NCBI RefSeq assembly: GCF_024763615.1
Contig: NC_077223.1
Location: 65,472,627 to 65,536,626, forward strand
From: Phlebotomus papatasi
Lineage: Eukaryota; Arthropoda; Insecta; Diptera; Psychodidae
Length of the DNA stretch: 64,000 nucleotides
Direction of reading: 5' to 3'
Part shown: in pieces, positions 57,284 to 64,000 of the stretch
Layout of the letters: every line of letters begins with the position of its first letter
How positions within the stretch are numbered: the first letter of the stretch is position 1
Notes under the pieces: generated by a model
The model's input: only the letters and a program-made list of their open reading frames with translations
What the model was told of the DNA's origin: nothing
The model's database searches: none
Position numbers and translations under genes: made by a program

Positions 57284-57500
57284 TAAAAGTTAAAATTTGG
57301 AATTTCGGACAAAGGGTAATTCCGGACACACTAACGAAGAGTTAACACAACTCTCATTATTTGATAAAAATTAATTCAGTAGTTATCAAAGTACTCCAGA
57401 ATTTCATTTAAAAATAATTATTACATTACCATCAAGGTACGAACTTCCAAATTGGTTTGTCCGGAATTTTACCTAGTCCGGAATTCCAAATTTTACCCTA
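57284..57500. mobile_element. TA-flanked MITE family O
   Basis: TA AAAGTTAAAATTTGGAATTT + CGGAC, then AAGGGTAATTCCGGACAC at the left; TTGTCCGGAATTTTACC, TAGTCCGGAATTCCAAATTT + TACCC TA at the right. The TCCGGAATT phrase is doubled at both ends. Confidence 0.8.
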
Positions 57501-57540
57501 GTACCGTAAATTCTTACAAAATTTACATTACAGTTAATAA

Positions 57541-58684
57541 TAGGGGAAATGTTTGTAATGTGGGACAGCTTGTAATTTGGGACAATTTAAGGGTAATTTT
57601 TGGACACCAGAAATAATTTGATTAAGATTATGGAATTTTCTTCGTATATTTAATGCATAATGTATTCTATCAAAATATTTATTCTTTTTAGAAGATTTTA
57701 ACACTAAATTCGTTCAATTTTGAATACGATTTGAATTAAAATTGTTTTCTTGAAACAGCAATGTGAGCAATTTCTTACTTGAAAAGAGATGGCAAAGCGT
57801 CCTAGCTTTGCTGAATGCTAGAATTCACGAGATAGAGCTATCCTTGAATTATCTTTTTGTAAGCTTCTTTTGTGTTGAGGAACTTCTTGTAATTTGGGAC
57901 ACTTTAAGGGTAATTTTTGACACCAGAAATAATTTGATTAAAATTATGGAATTTTCTTCGCATATTTTAACACAAAATTCGTTCAATTTTGAATACGATT
58001 TGAATTAAAATTGCTTTGTTGAAACTTCAGTGTGAAGAATTTCTCACTAGAAATAATTTTATGACAGATTTTTGTGTTTACTGCAGCCTTTAAGTGATAA
58101 TCTTAATTATCCATTGATACTTGTTATTTTGGATAGGTTTTTTTCTTCTCGAAATTTTGCAAATTTGTAGTTTTTCCGATGACAAACCTGTATAAATTCA
58201 TAGAGAAACAAAGAACTGTCATCTCTATGAGCGAAACGTAGTGCAAAAAATCGTATGGGTCCCGGAAAGGCAAGGTAATGCGTGGATCCGCGCTTACTTG
58301 AAGTGCCGAAGTCAACTCTCTATAAGAAATTATATGGAAAGTATACGGGCTCTTTGGGACATCCTGCCGTTCCTTCTCGTAAATAGTAAAAGCGCTTGGT
58401 AAGTTAGCAGTTCAAAATTACAATAAGTGAGTGTCCAAAATTACAAGCAAGGTGTCCAAAATTACAGTCAAATTCATCTTAACCTATTTATTCATTTTTA
58501 AACGTATTAAGAGTAATTTTACAAAACGTAAATATGATAAATTGCTTGCCAGGATTTCAAACAACATTTCTGGAAAGGAAGTAACAAAAAAATGAATTTG
58601 TTTTTAAAATATTGCACTTCAACTTAGAACATAGGTGCCTTGTTCCTATATGCATCCTGTCCCAAATGAGCAGTTCCCTCAATA
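57541..58684 (+). mobile_element. TA-flanked element P, copy 2 (rearranged)
   Basis: TA GGGGAAATGTTTGTAATGTG + GGACAG, then TTGTAATTTGGGACAATTT at the left; several TGTCCAAAATTACA phrases and TGTCCCAAATGAGCAGTTCC at the right. Collinear with 33031-34102. The left-end section (GGGTAATTTTTGGACACCAG ... TTTGAATTAAAATTG) is present twice (57590-57745 and 57900-58010), separated by a repeat A fragment at 57787-57845. The coding remnant near 58200-58320 is disrupted. Confidence 0.7.
57787..57845 (+). repeat. Repeat A fragment within element P
   Basis: AGATGGCAAAGCGTCCTAGC, TTTGCTGAATGCTAGAATTC and ACGAGATAGAGCTAT match the start of repeat A. Confidence 0.7.
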
Positions 58685-59486
58685 ATAAAGGTGTAAAAGT
58701 TCAATATTCAATTTTCCAAGTTAGAAATTGTTAAAGCTTTAAATGCCTAGGCAAAATAGGAAAAATAAGAAAAATAGAAGTAGAAACCCTTGAAGATACT
58801 GACTAAGAAAACATGGTTTTACGTGCCATAATTTTCGTACCCTTCCTTTATATCCCTCAAATATAACCTCCAGCATTTTCTGGACATTCTTTGGTGTTTA
58901 AATAAATTGCCTTTTGTTGAAATTTCTTCATTCTTGTCTCTTCAGTGGCATTGTTATTTTTTTTTCATGACTATACAGGATATTCTTGTTTTTTTTTTCT
59001 TAGTCTCTGAGACATCCGTTGGGTGTCCTTTCACTCAATTCTCTTCGTATACAATGTCCTCTATATAGGACAAGAGCTTTTATAAACTAACTGCCTGTTT
59101 TTCTCCATCATGGATTGATCAATTGGGCACATTAAAGAATATCAAATGCTTTTGTGGCAAAAGTTGTCCAGCATGATTTCACCTTTGCAAACATGGGGTT
59201 AATGGGAATAACAGACTTTGCCAAATGCTCACCCAAAGTTTTATTTGTCTGTGTATTTTTATACAAAGAAACCATGTATAAAATTTTGTAGATTTCAATG
59301 TGTCATGCACGTGATTTATTATTTTAATGCAAACACAACACAAATTATACAACAAACTTCTTGAGCAAATTTGTTATTAGTTGCCTCTGGTTTTCACATA
59401 CTAACTCCCATTTGTGATTTGTATATAAACAAACTCAGAAGCATTGTGATACAAAATTTTCATTTTTAAACATTTAGAAGCAAGCG
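58685..59486. other. Unannotated stretch
   Basis: Nothing recognised. Confidence 0.4.
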
Positions 59487-59755
59487 CCTGGCAAGTTGGC
59501 CTTTTTGTATGGAACTATTTGAAGCCAATTCCTAAATTGATCTCGGACTCAGCTCACAGTGCTCCAAGGAGAGAAATATTGAAACGAAAATTTAGTATAT
59601 TTATACCTCCATACGGAAAAGTATCTTATAATACGGAAAAACTTCTCACTTTTTAAATATTTAGCATAACGATCACGAGTGCAGAAAAATTCCCATACGC
59701 ATTTGTATGTGAAAGTAAGAAATTGGCTTCAACTTTGAAGGCCACTCGCCGGGGA
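59487..59755. mobile_element. Possible MITE CC
   Basis: CCTGGCAAGTTGGCCTTTTT with TTTGAAGCCAATT at the left; AATTGGCTTCAACTTTGAAG with GGCCACTCGCCGGGG at the right. The inverted similarity is imperfect and there is one copy only, so the assignment is tentative. Confidence 0.45.
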
Positions 59756-61236
59756 CTAGTTTAGAAGAATCATTAAAATAACAAAATAATATAATTTTAC
59801 GTTCTTCATTCGTAGACAAGGCGAAAAAAAATATCAAAGGCATTAGAAATATGTAAATACGTAAAATGTGTATAAAAATAAATATTATTTTATATTAATG
59901 GCTTTCGTAGGAGTGAGATAGAGTGACGAAAATGAGCGTGAATCGAGATAAAAATTTGTAAGAACTTGAGAATGAATAAAATATATAGGTTTTGCGGAGG
60001 AAAATTCCGTGATTTGTGTTATGTTGCTTTTCGTGTGACACAACATGAAAAGAAATATGACGGAAAACAGCGATGAGAAAGAAGAAAGACAGAGAGAGAG
60101 AGAGAGAGAGAGGGAGAATGATAGAAAACAACACAGAATGATGATGAATGAACTTGTAAAATTTATTTATGAAGTCATCATGAATAAATTTACCCGTATT
60201 TGATGAATTTCCACGGTTAGATAACGCATCAATGATAATTATTTTTCCAATGAAAACCTATCATCTTATTTGTTCAGTCTTTCAAATTAATACAGATAAA
60301 TTACATTTTTTCCGGATTTATATTTCCTTTTCCTTCCCCGCTCTAATAATAAACCTATAAATCTATAAATATACAAACAATAAACAAACCCCACAACTCA
60401 ATCAAAATGTTTCCGATCTAAATCCTATGACATTTTTCTTTTAATAATCCAAAATCAAAATATGTTGACAGCTTTGCTGACTTTTCAGTATCTCCTATTC
60501 CATAAGCTGAATCGTTTGCTAAATCATTTATCATACATAACGTCCACAGTTGTTGCCGACAGACAATTAAGACAATTAGCCGTAGGGTGTCCATAACAAT
60601 GCTAGGATAAAATGTTTATACACTTTGACAAGCCTCGGTTTTAGAGCACTTCAAAAAAGTTTCAACAGATTATACATAATAAAAAAAGTTTTTTTTTTAA
60701 ACTTCTGCATCTCTTTCACATGGGAAAAAAAACTGTCATTTGAGATTGCAATGATACGAATGTTTTGAGAGAAAAGTTTTTTCTCTCAAATACAGAAATT
60801 CTATTTAAAAAAAAAATTGTTATAACTTCAAACGAAATATAAATGTTAAAATCCGATGTTCAGTATTTTCAAAAACGTTTTAACTTTTTACTTTGGGAAA
60901 TTGATACATCTGGGAAGTTTACATTGGAACATCTGAAAAATTTTGAATGTTTAAGCCATAGATGTATGTTTAGAGATATTAAAAGAATATCATTCACCAT
61001 TGAACTACATCTACATCGGGTGAAATACTGAATTACTATAGTGCTTCGCATCAAACATCTAGACCGTTTGAACGAATCCATCGACCAGAAGCGGTCAGAA
61101 TTAAACAATAAAAAGGAAGTTTGCATTTAATTAGGACAACGCCATGCCAAAAATATCTTTGACAATCCGTCAAAATTGAAAAGTTTTAACTTCTGACATT
61201 TAACCGGTTGCATCGAGCGTTATCGTATTGGCATTA
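59756..61236. repeat. Mostly unassigned; (AG)n microsatellite at 60089-60115
   Basis: A run of GA dinucleotides (AGAGAGAGAGAGAGAGAGAG) is the only clear feature. The 79-codon minus frame over it (LSLSLSFFFL) is a product of the microsatellite. Frames at 60843-61031 and 60869-61126 overlap on opposite strands and have no support. Confidence 0.7.
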
Positions 61237-61868
61237 GGTGGCAACCCAAGTCCCGAAAAGAAAAAAATACGAACGCCAAAATCTTAGAAGACAAAACTCC
61301 GAATAGTCGAAATCCTGAAAAGGACGAAATTATACGGTGGATAATGTGTGGAATACTTTCCCAAAACCCAGAAAACTTCCCTTTGCATTCAACATCGTGT
61401 TATTGTGGGAGCAGCTATGAGACTTTTAAGAATTTGGGATTTTGGTTTTTTGAGATATTGGCTTTCCGGGAGTTTGGCCTATTCGGGATTTTGGCTTTAC
61501 GGAATTTCGGCTTAACGGATTTTTCGCTTTTAGGGATTTAGGCCCATTTGGGATTTCGACCCATTCTGAATTTTGGCCCATTCGAGATTTTGCCCCTATC
61601 AGGATTTTAGCATTAGTGAATATCGGCTTAACGGATTTTTCGCTTTTAGGGATTTAGGCCCATTTGGGATTTCGACCTATTCTGAAATTTGGTCTATTCG
61701 GGATTTTACCCCCATCGGGATTTTGGCTTTACGGAATTTCTGCTTGACGGATTTTTTTACTTTTAGGGAGTTAGGCCCATTTGGGATTTCGACCCATTCT
61801 GGATTTTGACCCATTCAGGATTTTGCTCCCATCGGGATATTAGAGTTAAGGAATTTAACCGGAACCCT
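61237..61868 (+). mobile_element. CGGGATTTTGG fold-back element, copy 4
   Basis: Left GGTGGCAACCCAAGTCCCG; core GACGAAATTATACGGTGGAT and AACTTCCCTTTGCATTCAAC; right arm of GGGATTTTGG-type units ending TTTAACCGGAACCC. Flanks TGGCATTA and TAGCATTT agree at six of eight positions, an eroded version of the 8-bp duplication seen at copy 1. Frames 61344-61541 and 61573-61809 are repeat translations. Confidence 0.85.
61511..61858 (+). repeat. 116-bp higher-order tandem repeat, three units
   Basis: The landmark CTTAACGGATTTTTCGC starts at 61511 and 61627, and as CTTGACGGATTTTTTTAC at 61743, giving an exact 116-bp spacing. Each unit is followed by TTTTAGGGATTTAGGCCC and TTTGGGATTTCGACC. Confidence 0.85.
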
Positions 61869-62117
61869 AGCATTTACTTTGTATCCACATTTGACACAAG
61901 ATATGACATTCCTACCTTCCCTTCTATCAAACGAAGATACGACTTATGATTTACCCATCGGTTTCCCAAATTTACTCTGATCTACAAAATTTCATGGATC
62001 ATTGAAAAAAACAAAATAAAACAAAAATAAAAATCACTTGTCCTAGTTTCTTGCCAATAGGGAAAACAGATTCCGCAAGAGTGGAATTATGAAATTACTT
62101 TGTAAATGGCAACAAAT

Positions 62118-62308
62118 TAAGGGGAAGTGGGGCAGCTTTGAAATGAGGTACCTTTAAAATTGAGCTTTATTTCATTATTTTTGAATGGAACTGAACCTTA
62201 TTATCAGATAATTTAGCAATTATAATAAGGCTCAGTTCTATTTAAAAATGGGATAAAAAACCTGAATTTTAATGCTGTCCACGTTCAAAGATGCCTCACT
62301 GTCCCCTA
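62118..62308. mobile_element. TA-flanked MITE family G, copy 3
   Basis: TA AGGGGAAGTGGGGCAGCTTT then TGAGGTACCTTTAAAA at the left; ACGTTCAAAGATGCCTCACT + GTCCCC TA at the right; hairpin centre GGAACTGAACCTTATTATC and ATAATAAGGCTCAGTTC. Confidence 0.8.
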
Positions 62309-63080
62309 TCGAGTAACATATATTTCATAATTAACATAGTTGTGTTAATTTTAATTTTGTTAAATATGAAATGTTTGAAAATCATCTTAAAACTGACAAA
62401 TCACTGTAGAATAGCCTACATGGACCTATCCTTTGATGAACCTGACTAGCGGTATTTTCCACCCTCGCTCTTTTTCTAACACGAAATATAAAATTTATAC
62501 ATAAAATTAATCCAAAAATTATCAGTCTTCTTTCAATTTTTTTCTAGATATTAAACAACTTTGAGAAATATTTAAACAAAATTTTGTCCAAACCAACTGA
62601 CCTTTTAAATTTTCAATCAAATGAAATTAATCATTTAATAAAAGAAACCTATTAAGAATTCAAAGTGAAATGAATTGAAAATTTAGCATTTTGAATAATT
62701 TAAATAAAACATTATTTGTCTCGCAAACACGAATCCCTATTTGAATCACCTTGCAGACGATACGAAATACTTAAACAGAATAACGCTTATTTGTACAGTT
62801 TCATTCTATCACTGTAGTATAAAGCAGAGTTCCTGGAACTCAAAGAACTCAACTTTAGTGAAGTGAAGCAAAACCTAATATTTGTCATTGAAGGGTATTT
62901 AATTTTTTACCCAAAGAAGAAGAATTTCTCATATGAGCGACAGGAGGAAGCTTACGAAAAAAAAATCAAAGAGAAATAGAGAAAGAAAAATCTAATACAA
63001 TCGGACCTTGTCTATTTCTCCACATATTATGTTCTTTTACTTCATCTCAAAAACTACTCCAAAAAAAAATGGAGAAACCT
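62309..63080. other. Unannotated stretch
   Basis: No recognised element. Composition changes to less AT-rich sequence after about 63.08 kb. Confidence 0.4.
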
Positions 63081-63330
63081 CCTGCCTGAGTGCCTTCCCC
63101 GCAACCCTCAAGGTATTTTTCTTGTCGGGTTATCGCCTTCTGTCACGTTCATCTGACGACCAAATAGAGTGGAGCATAAGCTGATGCTCGCTGATGGAGC
63201 CACAGGTATAAAATCTCTAAGCGCGGAGGACTATGTGAAGTGCGTGCGTGGGATGGTGATTCTTGGTGTTGAACAAGAGAGACCATCACAAGAGCGTGTG
63301 TGAGAGTTTATGTTGACTCTCTGCACCGGT
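63081..63330 (+). promoter_or_regulatory. Candidate core promoter with TATA box at 63207-63213
   Basis: A block of higher GC than the rest of the window contains TATAAAA (63207-63213) preceded by GGAGCCACAGG and followed by GCGCGGAGGACTATGTGAAG. A start site about 30 bp downstream (near 63237) would give an untranslated leader with an ATG at 63253 opening only 16 codons. I see no strong TCAGT initiator. The composition shift and TATA box are direct observations; promoter activity and a downstream plus-strand gene beyond 64 kb are inference. Confidence 0.35.
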
Positions 63331-63461
63331 TTCCAACAAATTTAACACATTCATTGGAATACCTTTTTGGACCATCTGGTACAATTAACAGCGAATTTGC
63401 ACATTTATGCGACATTTTTGGCGCCACATGATGTCACAAGTGATCAGACCGTGTGAAAAAA

Positions 63462-63476
63462 CACGTGATAAGATAG
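63462..63476. promoter_or_regulatory. E-box CACGTG overlapping GATA motif
   Basis: CACGTGATAAGATAG joins a palindromic E-box (63462-63467) with TGATAAG, a GATA-factor consensus, about 250 bp downstream of the TATA box. Short motifs like this also occur by chance. Confidence 0.25.
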
Positions 63477-64000
63477 CCACCCACTGAGATAAAAGTCAGC
63501 TACAGTCGCAAAAAATGACGACAATACTTATAACTCCATGAGACTATATTATAATACAACCAGAAGACAGCTTCTTAAACTCATTTTTTTTCAGATATTC
63601 TCTGTTCAAAAATTCCATTAACTGTCTCAGCTAATTCCTTGGTCATCACATTTTATTTATAAATGAAGAAAAAAATCAACACGAGAGAGATAATTTTTCA
63701 ATTGAATCAACCATCGCAGAGTATTTAGCGCCTTGGATTTCATTATATTAACCGGATCAGATTATCTTTGTGGGGAGACTCATGTTGCACTTGACAGTCG
63801 AGCATGGAATTCATTCCGTATCTATTACTTCCTAGCTTTTTATTTCGGATTTTTTTTTTACACAATTGTAATGCTATTGTAATGCCTGTGTTTTCTGATT
63901 CAGATCATATGCACAGGGTAGATAGTTTTGACGTCCCTCATTCCGAATAATCGTTAACCGTTAACCTGATCCAATTGATCGTTAAGCGGTCTTCAGACTA
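63477..64000. other. Unannotated stretch to window end
   Basis: A pyrimidine tract ending TTTTTTTTCAG at about 63594 could be a splice acceptor, but all frames behind it close quickly. No gene is called. Confidence 0.4.

Overview
This is an AT-rich eukaryotic stretch that looks like a transposon-packed intergenic or intronic region of an insect, most likely a fly-like (nematoceran) dipteran. The host guess rests on the character of the repeats (many short TA-flanked inverted-repeat elements with GGGGAAA tips, plus hAT, PIF/Harbinger, TTAA and Tc1/mariner type non-autonomous elements) and not on any identified gene. I found no complete protein-coding gene, rRNA, functional tRNA, CRISPR array or bacterial-style operon. 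Almost all longer open frames fall inside repeats or are explained by repeat periodicity.

Layout. 0-15 kb: MITEs with CACTGAGA tips (584-834, 10736-10989), copies of a large unclassified repeat called A here (2.6-4.0, 6.46-6.72, 10.35-10.70 kb), two copies of element C (7.63-8.20, 13.32-13.90 kb), the second carrying a TTAA-flanked MITE absent from the first, and a pogo/Tigger-like MITE with TA duplication (14342-14683). 15.5-17.4 kb: a 1813-bp PIF/Harbinger-like element, with an inverted near-identical copy of the same length at 47898-49710. 18.5-23.3 kb: a run of MITEs plus the first CGGGATTTTGG fold-back element. 25.1-29.1 kb: a 4-kb fold-back element holding a 2.7-kb near-perfect palindrome, the whole splitting an older MITE (family B). 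32-39.5 kb: A, P, D, Y, G and H elements nested in one another. 40.9-45.5 kb: D pair, element R with nested S, and a Tc1-like end carrying a hAT MITE with a perfect 8-bp duplication. 47.4-50.2 kb: a CGGGATTTTGG fold-back interrupted by the second PIF copy. 52-58.7 kb: TA-flanked elements M, J, L, K, O, P and fold-back U. 61.2-61.9 kb: the fourth CGGGATTTTGG element, with a 116-bp higher-order repeat. 62.7-64 kb: fewer repeats, with a candidate TATA promoter near 63.2 kb.

Candidate genic signals are few and weak: a possible 90-nt internal exon at 46089-46178 behind a good splice acceptor, a 130-codon minus-strand frame at 12122-12514 with a loose C-type-lectin-like pattern, and the promoter-like block near 63.2 kb.

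The most interesting theme is a set of at least ten sequence-distinct TA-flanked families sharing a GGGGAAA/GGGTAAA tip, each repeating a family-specific phrase twice near its ends, and repeatedly inserting into one another. Second is the nested fold-back architecture at 25-29 kb. Family letters are my own labels. Most boundaries were read by eye and are approximate unless a target duplication is stated.
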